From: an uncultured Lachnospiraceae bacterium
GTDB lineage: Bacteria > Bacillota > Clostridia > Lachnospirales > Lachnospiraceae
Assembly: GCA_900548905.1 (NCBI GenBank)
Contig: URMK01000032.1
Span: 1-64,000 of the forward strand
Reading direction: 5' to 3'
Length of the DNA: 64,000 nt
In this document: piece by piece, positions 52,603 through 61,349 of the stretch
Numbering within the stretch: position 1 is the stretch's first letter
Layout: the number at the start of each line of letters is the position of its first letter
The notes under the pieces: model-generated
What the model saw: only the letters and a program-made list of their open reading frames with translations
Told to the model about the DNA's origin: nothing
The model's database searches: none
Position numbers and translations under genes: made by a program

Positions 52603-53448
52603 ATGCACTCTCATCTGTATTCCCCTGAAAAAAACATATGGCTTGAACATTTCCACTATCCTGCGGATTATGAAATGCCCCGTTTCCATCTTCATAATGC
52701 GTATGAACTGTGTATTCCCGTCACCGGCGAATATACGCTTGTCACCATGGACGAAGCCTTCCGTATCGGCCCCCGTGATGTGTCTTACACCCGGCCCGGC
52801 TGCATGCACAAGTCCTTTGTTTCTTCCGGCAGTGAGCTTCTTATCCTTTATTTCGGCGAACTTTTCCTCAACCGCTTTTTTACCCCGGAAAGCCGCCTCC
52901 TGCTTCTGCAGGATTTCAGGCTCACGCACTTTCGCATAAAGACGGAGGTTTTTCCCGAAGTTAAGGCCCTTTGTCTGCAACTGGGTGATCTGGCGGCAAA
53001 GAATGACTATGCCCGGATTTATCCACGGTTCGTCAGACTTGTGCATCTGTTATCCACAGAGTACCGGGAAGAGAGCAGGGAAACCGGCAGCCTTGCGGGC
53101 AGGGCAGGGCCTCTGGCCGCAGGCATCCTTTCCTATCTGGGGCAGCATTATCAGGACGCTTTCACCCTGGATGATATCGCTTCCCATTTTTTTATTACCA
53201 AATACCATTTATGCCGCGTATTTAAAGCGGCAACCGGTTCCACCGTCATGGAACACCTCAACAGCATACGCCTGCTTCACGCGTGCCGTCTGCTGCAAAA
53301 TACGGAAGAAAGCATTACCGGCATCAGCCATATCTGCGGTTTCCATTCTTCCGCTTATTTTACCAGACTGTTCAAAGAAACCCTCGGCGTTACACCGAGG
53401 GTTTACCGGAAAAATTCCCTAACGGGGCCGGACCGGCCGGCGCGCTGA
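52603..53448 (+). CDS. AraC-family regulator
   Basis: This 281-residue protein has an N-terminal cupin-like sensor (about 15-110, RFHLHNAYELCIPVTGEYTL) and a C-terminal AraC domain (about 180-275, with FTLDDIASHFFITKYHLCRVF and ITGISHICGFHSSAYFTRLFKE). The ATG has GGACGGAGGAGCC upstream. The gene lies opposite the alpha-barrel carbohydrate enzyme gene and downstream of the esterase's region. It may control these neighbours, but the sequence does not show which. Confidence 0.9.
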   Translation: MHSHLYSPEKNIWLEHFHYPADYEMPRFHLHNAYELCIPVTGEYTLVTMDEAFRIGPRDVSYTRPGCMHKSFVSSGSELLILYFGELFLNRFFTPESRLLLLQDFRLTHFRIKTEVFPEVKALCLQLGDLAAKNDYARIYPRFVRLVHLLSTEYREESRETGSLAGRAGPLAAGILSYLGQHYQDAFTLDDIASHFFITKYHLCRVFKAATGSTVMEHLNSIRLLHACRLLQNTEESITGISHICGFHSSAYFTRLFKETLGVTPRVYRKNSLTGPDRPAR

Positions 53449-53504
53449 ACGCCGGGAGCAGATATCACGCGGCAGGCAGCTTACCCGCCGCAGGCAACGG
53501 GGCA

Positions 53505-55460
53505 TCACCCCGGGATGCCTGCATATTTCAGCATGAAATACAGGCCCCAGTCCTGATCATTCGCCCATGGGTCATAAAAACCGGCCTTACGACCGTTGAC
53601 ACACATGGGATACACACAGGCGCAGGAGGCACTTCCGTCCTCCCGGAACATGCTGAGGACGCCCCGGAGTGTTTTTTCCGTTTTCCGGCTGTAAATGCCG
53701 CTTCCTGCAATTTCTTCCGTCTCCCGGTATGCAAGGCCGGAAAGGGCGCTCCAGTAATGAGGAAAGGTATCGCCGAAGCATCTGCGTTTTCCGAACCAAT
53801 AACCGTCCCAATGCCGGATGGCCACCTCATTCATATGATAATCCGGCTGAAACCCCTGGAATAAATCCAGGACCGCAAGCTGCGTCCGGGCCGCTTCCCG
53901 GTAGGCCTCCTCACCGGTGAGCCGGTACAGATCACACAGGCAGGCCGCGGCGGGCGCTACGATACTCTGCTCATAATTTACCTCATGGGGCGGATAATTC
54001 TTTCCGCATCCGGCGATATAATCCCCGTGCTCCCGGAAATCCGAAAGAAGGCTGTCCGCCTCCTGCTCCATGCCGTTTTCACGCAGCAGCCCTGTCATCT
54101 CATACATGGGAATCCCAATGGCATAGAAATGACTGCCGCCGCCCCGGTAATAGGCTTTCATACAGGCATAAGCTTCTTTCAGATATTCCCTGTCTTTTTT
54201 CAGACGGAACAGCTCCAGGAACAGGACCGTGATCCAGGGGAAATTGTACATCCGCTTCCAGTCATTATTCCGGCAGACATCATTATACACTTCTCCGGTC
54301 CGGGTATCAAAAAGCTCCCGTTTTACATAGGAAATATACGTATCCAGGCTTTGTTCCAGTGCCGGATCCGGGTAATGCTGCAGATACAGTGCCAGCAGCG
54401 CACCCATTCCCACGCGCTCCCTTCCCCCGTTATGATCGTCCAGATGGCTGTAATACTGCTGTTTTTCCTCGTTATCATAGATCAGGTAAGCGCCGTCCAA
54501 ATGGCTCTGCGGATCCCGACACTGCTGCTTTTTTGCGATGAAACGGCAGCGGCGCTCCGCCAGCTCCTGCAGCTTAGGCTGTACCAGGAAAACAGCATGG
54601 GAACGTTTTCCCCTCCACAGTATATCGTACCGGTATTCCCCTGTTCTCTTTGCCATATGCCCCTGCCCGTCCGTTTTTTCAGGCCTGTCCTCCACATAAG
54701 CCGTCCCGTTTTCCCATGCAAAAGGGATTTCCCTTTCGTTTTGCAGGATGTGAGGTTTTTCCGCCCCTTCCGCGCCTCCCACATGGGCGGTAAAGCGGAC
54801 GGATTCTTCTCCAAGCAAAAGGAAAGCCGGGGCTTCTACTGTTACAAAACCGGGATATCCATTCAGCTTCTGCAGGAAGGCTTCCTTATTTTCAAACCAG
54901 AAAAGCTCCCAGGCTATCGTATACGTTTCCCCGGGATGAAGATGCAGATTTTCCGGATGCAGAAGAAATACTCCCCTGTCGTTGCTCAGCTTTTCCTCAT
55001 CCCGCTCCACACTGTAGCCCTGCAGGCTTCCCTGTGTCAGAACCATGCCCAGATTCTTATTTCCTCCGCCCATACGCAGCGCGCAGATATAGCTGCTGTT
55101 TCCGCCGCACCACAGATGCGTATTGCAGCAGCCCGTCATGCAGGTGTGCGCATCTGCATAAAAATCGGGAAACGGCACATAGATGCCCAGAGAGGTTCCC
55201 AGGGACCAGATGTCGAATGGTGTCTCATTCCGGAACGTATAGGTTTCCAGCAATGTATCCCTTTCCGTAAATTCCCTGCTCACCCCAAGGCTCAGCTCCA
55301 AACCGCTTTTCACCTTCCCCCATGGCTCTTTTCCCTTCACCCAGTTCATGCCGTCCTTGTCCTTCGGATGCTGTAAGGACACAAGCTGTCCTTCCCCGTT
55401 ATATTCCAGGGCAAACCCGGGATTAGTCCCTGCCGGTTTCTCATATACCGCTTCTTTCAT
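53505..55460 (-). CDS. Putative alpha-barrel carbohydrate-active enzyme
   Basis: This 651-residue protein has a beta-rich N-terminal half (about 1-300) and a helical C-terminal half (about 300-640) that reads like an (alpha/alpha)6 barrel. Distinct blocks are SHLDDHNGGRERVGMG (about 350), NNDWKRMYNFPWITVLF and PPHEVNYEQSIVAPAA (about 510). The layout is found in glycoside hydrolases and polysaccharide lyases, but I cannot name the family. There is no signal peptide, so the substrate is taken up first. The AraC gene at 52603 converges with it. Promoter region upstream contains the palindrome at 55586-55600. Confidence 0.65.
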   Translation of the reverse strand: MKEAVYEKPAGTNPGFALEYNGEGQLVSLQHPKDKDGMNWVKGKEPWGKVKSGLELSLGVSREFTERDTLLETYTFRNETPFDIWSLGTSLGIYVPFPDFYADAHTCMTGCCNTHLWCGGNSSYICALRMGGGNKNLGMVLTQGSLQGYSVERDEEKLSNDRGVFLLHPENLHLHPGETYTIAWELFWFENKEAFLQKLNGYPGFVTVEAPAFLLLGEESVRFTAHVGGAEGAEKPHILQNEREIPFAWENGTAYVEDRPEKTDGQGHMAKRTGEYRYDILWRGKRSHAVFLVQPKLQELAERRCRFIAKKQQCRDPQSHLDGAYLIYDNEEKQQYYSHLDDHNGGRERVGMGALLALYLQHYPDPALEQSLDTYISYVKRELFDTRTGEVYNDVCRNNDWKRMYNFPWITVLFLELFRLKKDREYLKEAYACMKAYYRGGGSHFYAIGIPMYEMTGLLRENGMEQEADSLLSDFREHGDYIAGCGKNYPPHEVNYEQSIVAPAAACLCDLYRLTGEEAYREAARTQLAVLDLFQGFQPDYHMNEVAIRHWDGYWFGKRRCFGDTFPHYWSALSGLAYRETEEIAGSGIYSRKTEKTLRGVLSMFREDGSASCACVYPMCVNGRKAGFYDPWANDQDWGLYFMLKYAGIPG

Positions 55461-55585
55461 TGCCTTCCTCCTGTGTGCACATATTTTCTCTCCCGCAAGG
55501 CGGTCAATGCGTCCCTTTGGCCCGTTGCCGAGGAAACCGCCCAGTGAATGCGCTTTTGCGTTCGTCTGGTTTGTTTCCCGCAGGA

Positions 55586-55600
55586 ATACAATAATTGTAT
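55586..55600. promoter_or_regulatory. 15-bp perfect palindrome, operator candidate
   Basis: ATACAAT-A-ATTGTAT is a perfect 7+1+7 palindrome in the AT-rich upstream region of the alpha-barrel enzyme gene, about 126 bp before its start. A TACAAT within it could serve as a -10 for the minus strand. I could not find a good -35 partner. Confidence 0.45.
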
Positions 55601-55730
55601 AGCAATACTCTATTTTTTTCTTTCATTTTTTTGCCTTTATTCTTCAGATTTACTTCTTTTTATAACAATATTGACATCATATGTACCTAACCAATGTTTG
55701 CCCTGTCCTGCGGGCCGTCCCCATGTTCCC

Positions 55731-55765
55731 AAAAACCGGCGGCCGGAATAATCCGGCCGCCGGTT
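55731..55765 (-). terminator. Terminator of the PNPOx-family gene
   Basis: AACCGGCGGCCGGA (55734-55747) pairs perfectly with TCCGGCCGCCGGTT (55752-55765). On the minus strand the stem is followed by TTTTTGGG. It lies 75 bp past the stop of the minus-strand gene ending at 55840. Confidence 0.85.
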
Positions 55766-55839
55766 CCTATACTGTATTGCCCCTTTCCGGTTTCCCGGGC
55801 AGCATCCCGGGACCGGTGGGGAAAGAAACAGTCTCCGTA

Positions 55840-56268
55840 TCAGGCGGTAAAATCAATATCATAACGATGGCCGTCAGAAAACAGGACTCCGTCCGTAAGC
55901 CGGACACAGAGGATACAGGTATTCGTATCTTTAAAATCGTTATGTCCGTTGTCAATCCATTCCGCAAATGCCTTCCTGAGTTTTTCCGCAACTGCATGGT
56001 TTTCATCTTTGCAGAAATACCCCATATTGATCCCCTCTCCATGCGCGGTAAACCACTCTCCGGCTATGGCTGCCACCGGATTTTTTTCGATCTGCTTCAT
56101 TTTGTTGGAAAGGGCGTATGTAATTATATAGAAAGCCCCGTCCAAATAAAAGCCGTCCACATAACGGACATAAGGAACTCCGTCCGCTTCGGTTGCCAAT
56201 GCTATTATGCTGTCTTTGCCGAAACGCTCCGTCATGATCGTCTCAGTTGCTGCCGTTAGTTTCTCCAT
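55840..56268 (-). CDS. Pyridoxamine 5'-phosphate oxidase-family protein
   Basis: The ATG at 56268 (MEKLTAATETIMTERFG) has CGGAGGGATAAAAGCG upstream, giving 142 residues. The split beta-barrel fold shows in IIALATEADGVPYVRYVDGFY and AFYIITYALSNKMKQIEKNP, as in small flavin-binding PNPOx-like proteins. Their common role is FMN- or F420-linked reduction or binding of a flavin. It starts 59 bp after the GH2 gene ends in the same direction, so they may share a transcript. Confidence 0.85.
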   Translation of the reverse strand: MEKLTAATETIMTERFGKDSIIALATEADGVPYVRYVDGFYLDGAFYIITYALSNKMKQIEKNPVAAIAGEWFTAHGEGINMGYFCKDENHAVAEKLRKAFAEWIDNGHNDFKDTNTCILCVRLTDGVLFSDGHRYDIDFTA

Positions 56269-56327
56269 CGCTTTTATCCCTCCGCTAATGCTGCAAATCA
56301 CCAGTTGGTTACAGGATCAGCATACCA

Positions 56328-58868
56328 TCAAACCGCTTCCAGTACAACCGTTATCGTTTCGCATCCCCGGGCCTGCAGCGTTACGGTTATGACGCCTTCC
56401 CGGCCTGCTCCCCTGACGGCCGCTCTGAGCCTGCCTTCATAGGCCCTTGCCGTGGTATCAAAATAATTTTCCTCCGACGCCGGATCGGCGCTGCCATATC
56501 CCAGAAGGATCCCCGGCCCTTCCACGCTGATATGGACTGCCGTATCCGCTTGCGGATTCCGGTTTCCTTTTTCATCCGCCACACAGATTTCCACAAAGGC
56601 GATATCGCTTCCGTCCGCCGGAATTTCCCGGCGATCCGCCTCTGCCTGAAGCATTGCGGGACAGGCTGCCGTCACGATTCGGTCCCTGCCGGTTTCTATT
56701 CCGTCCCGGCAGACGACAGTTTCAAGAATTCCGGGGGTATATACCGTCTCAAAGAGTACCCTGGCTTTCTTTTCCTTCCCTACCTCTTTTTTCTCCAGAA
56801 GCACTCCGTTTACATAAAGAGCCGCTTCCTCGGCATCCGTGTATACTTCTACGGTTACAGGTCTGCCCTCATATCCGGACCAGTTCCAGCTGCGCACCGC
56901 ATTGGTCATACTCCAGCTGCTCATGTAATGCTGTTCCTCGTGGTGTTCGGGCGGCTGCACCGCCAGATAAGGCGCTTTCCGCAAGCCCCAGATTATCTCT
57001 CTCCAGTAGGATACCGGCCGTCTGTCTCCCAGCAGGTTCATATCCCCGCAATACGCCGCTTTATAAGGATATTCCGCGTAAAAACTCATTCCCGGATTCT
57101 GTCCGTAGGAAATCTTTCCGATTCCGGCTTCCCCCAGGTAATCCCAGGCCGTCCAGGAGAAATCCCCGATAAGGTAAGGATGTTTTTGTACCAGTTCCCA
57201 GTTCACATCCAGATCCTGGGGATAGGTTTCCGAACCCACAATAATTCGGTTAGGATAGGTTATCCCGTCCGGCTCATACCGGCAGGCGGCATAATTATAC
57301 CCGGCGATATCCACCTGGGCAAAGGCGCTTTCCGTCGCTTTTCCAGCGGTTTCCCCTGCCACAATTTGGTTCATCAGTTCTCCCAAATTGCTCATGGCAC
57401 TGTTGATTTCCACGGTTCCCTCCATGGAACCATCTGCCGCCGGGGATTCTCCCGCTGCTATGGAATCATCTGCCGCCGGGGATTCTTCCGCTGCTATGGA
57501 ATCATTTGCCTCCGGGGAAGCATTAGCCGCCATACCTGCCATCAGATCTTCCATCCGATCCATAATACTCAGCATCAGGTTCACGCTGTTGGTTACAAAA
57601 CGGGTATCATCCAGGCTGCGTATTTTATCTGCCAGCTTCTTTCCCCATACCGCGTCAAACCGGTTTCCGGTTTCCGGGATTTCATTTCCCACAGAGTACA
57701 TGATAACGCAGGGATGGTTATAGTCCTTATTCACCAGATTGGTCACATCATGCTCCCACCACTCAGCCATATGCATGCCATAATCAAAATCCACCTTTGT
57801 GGTGGTCCAAACATCCGAGAATTCATCCATCACCAGCATGCCATACTTGTCACAGGCTTCCAGCAGCTTTCTGTTCATGGGGTAGTGAGAGCTTCTGACG
57901 GCATTATAACCCGCCTCCTTCAGCTTTTTCACCCGGAATTCCTCCGCATGGGCAAAAACCGCGGATCCGATAATCCCGTTGTCATGATGGATACAGCCGC
58001 CCCTGAGCTTTACGGTTTCCCCGTTAATCCGGAGACCGTGAACCCTGTCCAGCTGCAGCCTGCGGATACCAAAGCTGCCCGTCTCCTCATCCAGAACGGC
58101 TTCTCCTTCCCTGATGCGGATCCGGTATCCGTACAGGTAAGGGGTATCCACGTTCCAGAGCCTGGGTTCCTTCACATACAGCCTCTGCCGGAATGCATTC
58201 CGGGAATGCTCCTCCACGGTAACCGGCATACAATCCGACGACACCGTCGTGCCTTCTTCATCGAACAGCTCCAGCTCCAATACCACATCCCTGGTTTTGC
58301 AGCCGGTATATTCCAATACCGCTTCCGCCCGGATCACCGCAAGATCCGTTTCCGCATCCACACAGGCCAGATGGATTCCGTCGGGTATAAAGTGCATCCG
58401 ATCCGCAATCATCAGATTCACATCCCGGTAAATACCTCCCCCGGTATACCAGCGTCCGCTGGGCACACCGTTCTTCACCACTACCTTGATGCGGTTAGCC
58501 GCACCGAAATGAATAAATTTTGTGGCATCGATATAAAAGTTACCATAGCCATAAGGACACTGCCCCGCAAAGGAATTGTTGATATAAACAAAGGCGTTCT
58601 GATATACCCCTTCAAATTCCAGCAGGACATTCTTATCCTTATCCGCTTCCCCCACCCAAAACTCCTTGGTATAATGGCAATTTTCCTCCACAAAAAAACC
58701 GTTTCCGCTTCCGTTCAAGGCTTTGCCGTCACGGGGTTTTCCTACAGAGGCATCATGCGGAAGGGTTACCGGTTTTCCGGTATTCTGCCCCTTTTGTATC
58801 AGTGCATCCAGCGCACCTCCCCCTCCGTCATGGTATATCCAGTTGTCATTAAAGCTGATTTTCTCCAC
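56328..58868 (-). CDS. GH2 beta-galactosidase-type enzyme
   Basis: The GTG at 58868 (VEKISFNDNWIYHDG) has GGAAGGGAG upstream, giving 846 residues. It has a jelly-roll and Ig-like N-terminal part (about 1-280), a barrel with acid/base Glu in SVGNEIPETG (about 396) and nucleophile Glu in IVGSETYPQD (about 545), and Ig-like C-terminal domains. Between them (about 449-481) lies a Ser/Ala/Glu-rich insert made of a 12-residue repeat, which is absent from normal family members. There is no signal peptide. It probably cleaves beta-galactosides or related sugars inside the cell. Confidence 0.93.
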   Translation of the reverse strand: MEKISFNDNWIYHDGGGGALDALIQKGQNTGKPVTLPHDASVGKPRDGKALNGSGNGFFVEENCHYTKEFWVGEADKDKNVLLEFEGVYQNAFVYINNSFAGQCPYGYGNFYIDATKFIHFGAANRIKVVVKNGVPSGRWYTGGGIYRDVNLMIADRMHFIPDGIHLACVDAETDLAVIRAEAVLEYTGCKTRDVVLELELFDEEGTTVSSDCMPVTVEEHSRNAFRQRLYVKEPRLWNVDTPYLYGYRIRIREGEAVLDEETGSFGIRRLQLDRVHGLRINGETVKLRGGCIHHDNGIIGSAVFAHAEEFRVKKLKEAGYNAVRSSHYPMNRKLLEACDKYGMLVMDEFSDVWTTTKVDFDYGMHMAEWWEHDVTNLVNKDYNHPCVIMYSVGNEIPETGNRFDAVWGKKLADKIRSLDDTRFVTNSVNLMLSIMDRMEDLMAGMAANASPEANDSIAAEESPAADDSIAAGESPAADGSMEGTVEINSAMSNLGELMNQIVAGETAGKATESAFAQVDIAGYNYAACRYEPDGITYPNRIIVGSETYPQDLDVNWELVQKHPYLIGDFSWTAWDYLGEAGIGKISYGQNPGMSFYAEYPYKAAYCGDMNLLGDRRPVSYWREIIWGLRKAPYLAVQPPEHHEEQHYMSSWSMTNAVRSWNWSGYEGRPVTVEVYTDAEEAALYVNGVLLEKKEVGKEKKARVLFETVYTPGILETVVCRDGIETGRDRIVTAACPAMLQAEADRREIPADGSDIAFVEICVADEKGNRNPQADTAVHISVEGPGILLGYGSADPASEENYFDTTARAYEGRLRAAVRGAGREGVITVTLQARGCETITVVLEAV
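57424..57521. repeat. 36-bp tandem repeat inside the GH2 gene
   Basis: Two full 36-bp units (57436-57471 and 57472-57507) and partial units on both sides encode a 12-residue repeat (DDSIAAGESPAA-like). The two full copies differ at two positions. The unit length keeps the frame. It falls between the two catalytic Glu motifs. Confidence 0.8.
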
Positions 58869-58928
58869 GTCCGCTCCCTTCCGCGCCTGCACGCATACCG
58901 GTTTTCTTTTTTACCTGGTTCGTGTATA

Positions 58929-58941
58929 CTGTAAACTACAG
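58929..58941. promoter_or_regulatory. Dyad between the GH2 and AraC genes
   Basis: CTGTA-AAC-TACAG is a perfect dyad in the 183-bp gap between the divergent GH2 and AraC starts. It is the best candidate operator in this gap, though it is short and might be chance. Confidence 0.4.
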
Positions 58942-59051
58942 CAACTATCCCGAACCGTTACCAATAGTATAAAAAGAAGGGCGTACGTCCGCAATAACGG
59001 GAACCGAACCCCTTCTGCCGCACTGTAACCAAAACCAACCTGGAGAAATCG

Positions 59052-60116
59052 ATGAAATATGAATCTGTAGCAAGGGAAAAATCTCTGGAGCAGCTGCTCC
59101 GTGAGGCCCCGGATAATCTGGTCGTGCTCAATCCCGACAGCAGTACCCTGCAGCTGTATGAGCTGCACACGCCTTTCATGATTCTGCTGGAAACCTGCCA
59201 TGAAAAAAAGGATTTTATTTCTATGTACCAAATTACAGAACAGGCGTCCTTTTCTTCCCAGCTGACCTTTTCCGGCTATGCAAATCTGATAAACAGGCCG
59301 CTGCACCAGCACAGCTGCTATGAAATCATGTTTGTTCTTTCCGGCTCTGTCACCAATCATGTGGAAAATCAGACCTTCACCTACGGCCCCGGCCAATGCT
59401 GTGTAATGAATAAGAATATCAAGCACTGCGAGGAATTATCCGGTGATTTCCAGGTGGTCTTTTTTATGATACAGGATATTTTCCTGGAACAGCTTTTAGC
59501 GGAATATGAACCGGCTTCCCGTGCCTCTTTGGGGGATACCAATCCTGTGTTTCAGCTCTATTTGGACAGCCTGAATAAAAACAGGCGTTTTGACAAGGTG
59601 TATCTGGATTACCTGCCTGTCATTCCTGCGGACGGCGCTCTGGAACGGCTGCATCCTCTTTTTAATTTTATGGTGGAAGAAATCCGGAAAACGGAACCGG
59701 GCTCCCGGTTCTTTCTGAAAGTGGCTTTTTCCCGCTTTCTCCGGATCCTGCACACGCCGTCCCTTTACTGCATGGACAGAGTGCAGTCTGATGCCAGCGG
59801 ACAGGAATACATTTATTCCAAGGTATGCCATATCATGGAAGCCGGCCGCGGCCGGGTTTCCCGGGAATATCTGGAAATGCAGCTGCACTATAACGGCGAA
59901 TACCTGAACCGAATCGTTAAAAAATACAGCGGAAAAACATTATTGGAATATGGACAGGATATCTATCTGGAGGAAGCCCGCAGGCTGCTTTTGGATACAG
60001 ACATGAGTATATCAGATATTATAACGGAACTGGGGTTTTCCAACCGCAGCCATTTTTACAGGGTCTTCCGGAGGGCCTTCGGCGAAACGCCGCTGGATTA
60101 CCGCAACAGGCAGTGA
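59052..60116 (+). CDS. AraC-family regulator with cupin-type sensor
   Basis: This 354-residue protein has an N-terminal region (about 1-70), a cupin-like sensor (about 75-170, RPLHQHSCYEIMFVLSGS) and an AraC domain (about 255-350, with YLEMQLHYNGEYLNRIVKKY and ISDIITELGFSNRSHFYRVFRR). It is divergent from the GH2 gene and probably controls it and the Gfo/Idh/MocA genes that follow. The start at 59052 has TGGAGAAATCG upstream. Confidence 0.9.
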   Translation: MKYESVAREKSLEQLLREAPDNLVVLNPDSSTLQLYELHTPFMILLETCHEKKDFISMYQITEQASFSSQLTFSGYANLINRPLHQHSCYEIMFVLSGSVTNHVENQTFTYGPGQCCVMNKNIKHCEELSGDFQVVFFMIQDIFLEQLLAEYEPASRASLGDTNPVFQLYLDSLNKNRRFDKVYLDYLPVIPADGALERLHPLFNFMVEEIRKTEPGSRFFLKVAFSRFLRILHTPSLYCMDRVQSDASGQEYIYSKVCHIMEAGRGRVSREYLEMQLHYNGEYLNRIVKKYSGKTLLEYGQDIYLEEARRLLLDTDMSISDIITELGFSNRSHFYRVFRRAFGETPLDYRNRQ

Positions 60117-60140
60117 GACGGGGGATATGCCCTCAAGGTG

Positions 60141-60196
60141 TCAGCCAGGAACAAGTCTGCCTGCTCACGGCATCAGCCAGGAACAGGTATGCCTGC
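60141..60196. repeat. 24-bp direct repeat downstream of the AraC gene
   Basis: TCAGCCAGGAACAAGTCTGC (start at 60141) recurs at 60173 with two changes, 32 bp apart. It lies in the gap between two converging genes. Confidence 0.6.
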
Positions 60197-60236
60197 CCCT
60201 GGCTGCTTGCCGCAATCCCCCGCATCAAGCTGCTGT

Positions 60237-61313
60237 CTATTTTACTTTCCTTGCCAGCATCTGTGCCTTCACACACAGCTCCGCCGCCTTCAGCGCATGG
60301 GCCTGTGTCATGGCATTCTCTGTCCGGTTGATACAATCCAGTATCAGCTGCCCGAAATAAGGGAAGCCCACCTGCCCGCTGACATTCCTGTAATGCTCGC
60401 CGTCTTTGTCCGCCCAGAAAACATGGTCGCCGGCTTCTTCTTTGGCTACATCCACATATTTACGCAGTTCTATATAACCTTCCGTTCCCAGGATAAAGGT
60501 GCGGCCGTCCCCCCAGGTGGAAAGGCCGTCAGGTGTGAACCAATCCACACGGAAATAACCCATGGCACCGTTATTTCCCACAAGAGTGGCATCCCCGAAA
60601 TCATCCAGTTCGGGATATTCCGGATGATTGTAATTCCCTATTTCACTGTTCACCACCGTGGCATCCGTTGCCCCTGTATAATACAGAAACTGCTCAATCT
60701 GATGGCTTCCGATATCACAGAGAATCCCGCCGTATTTGTCCTTTTCAAAAAACCAGTCCGGCCTGGAAGACGCACTCAGGCGGTGAGGACCCATTCCCAG
60801 AACCTGGATTACCTTGCCGATGGCTCCCTGCTGTATCAGTTCCCCTGCATATATGGCACTTTCCACCTGGAGACGCTCACTGTAGCTGACCATATATTTC
60901 CGGCCGGTTTCACGGATAGTCTCCTTTACCATTTCCAGCTGCTCCAGCGTAGTAAGAGGCGCTTTGTCCACAAAATAATCCTTTCCCGCTTTCATGGCAC
61001 GTACACCCAAAGCCGCGCGTTCCGAAGTAATACAGGCGGCAGCCACCAGGCGCACCTGGGGATCGTTGTAAATCTGCTCCTCGCTTTCCGCTGCTTTTAC
61101 CTCTTCCTTTTCATAGGTTTTTATAAAAGCCGCCACCTTGGCCGGATCCGGATCGTAAACCCACTTCAGGGTAGCCCCTGCTTCCAGAAGCCCGTTGCAC
61201 ATCCCATAAATGTGCCCATGATCCAGCCCTATGGCCGCAAATACAAATTCCCCCTTATTCACCACCGGATTGGGCTTTCCTTTGGGTGCATAGTCCATAC
61301 CGCTTTTATTCAT
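60237..61313 (-). CDS. Gfo/Idh/MocA-family oxidoreductase
   Basis: This 358-residue protein has an N-terminal Rossmann fold (FAAIGLDHGHIYGMCNGLLE) in place of the usual GxGxxG start, followed by KAGKDYFVDKAPLTTLEQLE (about 130, the EKP-type motif reading DKAP) and a C-terminal alpha/beta domain with the substrate His region (about 175-220). The family oxidises or reduces sugars using NAD(P). It lies downstream of a second family member (gap of 36 bp) and ends against the AraC gene. The early motif change suggests altered cofactor handling. Confidence 0.85.
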   Translation of the reverse strand: MNKSGMDYAPKGKPNPVVNKGEFVFAAIGLDHGHIYGMCNGLLEAGATLKWVYDPDPAKVAAFIKTYEKEEVKAAESEEQIYNDPQVRLVAAACITSERAALGVRAMKAGKDYFVDKAPLTTLEQLEMVKETIRETGRKYMVSYSERLQVESAIYAGELIQQGAIGKVIQVLGMGPHRLSASSRPDWFFEKDKYGGILCDIGSHQIEQFLYYTGATDATVVNSEIGNYNHPEYPELDDFGDATLVGNNGAMGYFRVDWFTPDGLSTWGDGRTFILGTEGYIELRKYVDVAKEEAGDHVFWADKDGEHYRNVSGQVGFPYFGQLILDCINRTENAMTQAHALKAAELCVKAQMLARKVK

Positions 61314-61349
61314 TTTTTCTCCTTTCCGCCCGGAAACCAGACGTTCCTT

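Larger units (their letters stand above)
55461..55839. other. Intergenic stretch with operator and terminator
   Basis: About 380 bp without a convincing gene. An AT-rich tract (55575-55680) carries the palindrome ATACAAT-A-ATTGTAT at 55586-55600, and the terminator of the PNPOx-family gene is at 55731-55765. Confidence 0.5.

Noticed and set aside
53382..53404. Hairpin near the end of the AraC gene at 52603
   Set aside because: It lies inside the coding region of the conserved C-terminal end, so it is more likely codon-driven than a terminator.
53985..55376. A 463-codon open frame on the plus strand
   Set aside because: It runs antisense to the alpha-barrel enzyme gene and has no domain or ribosome site.
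56532..58934. An 800-codon open frame on the plus strand
   Set aside because: It is the antisense shadow of the GH2 gene, whose catalytic motifs are clear. The shadow has no family features.
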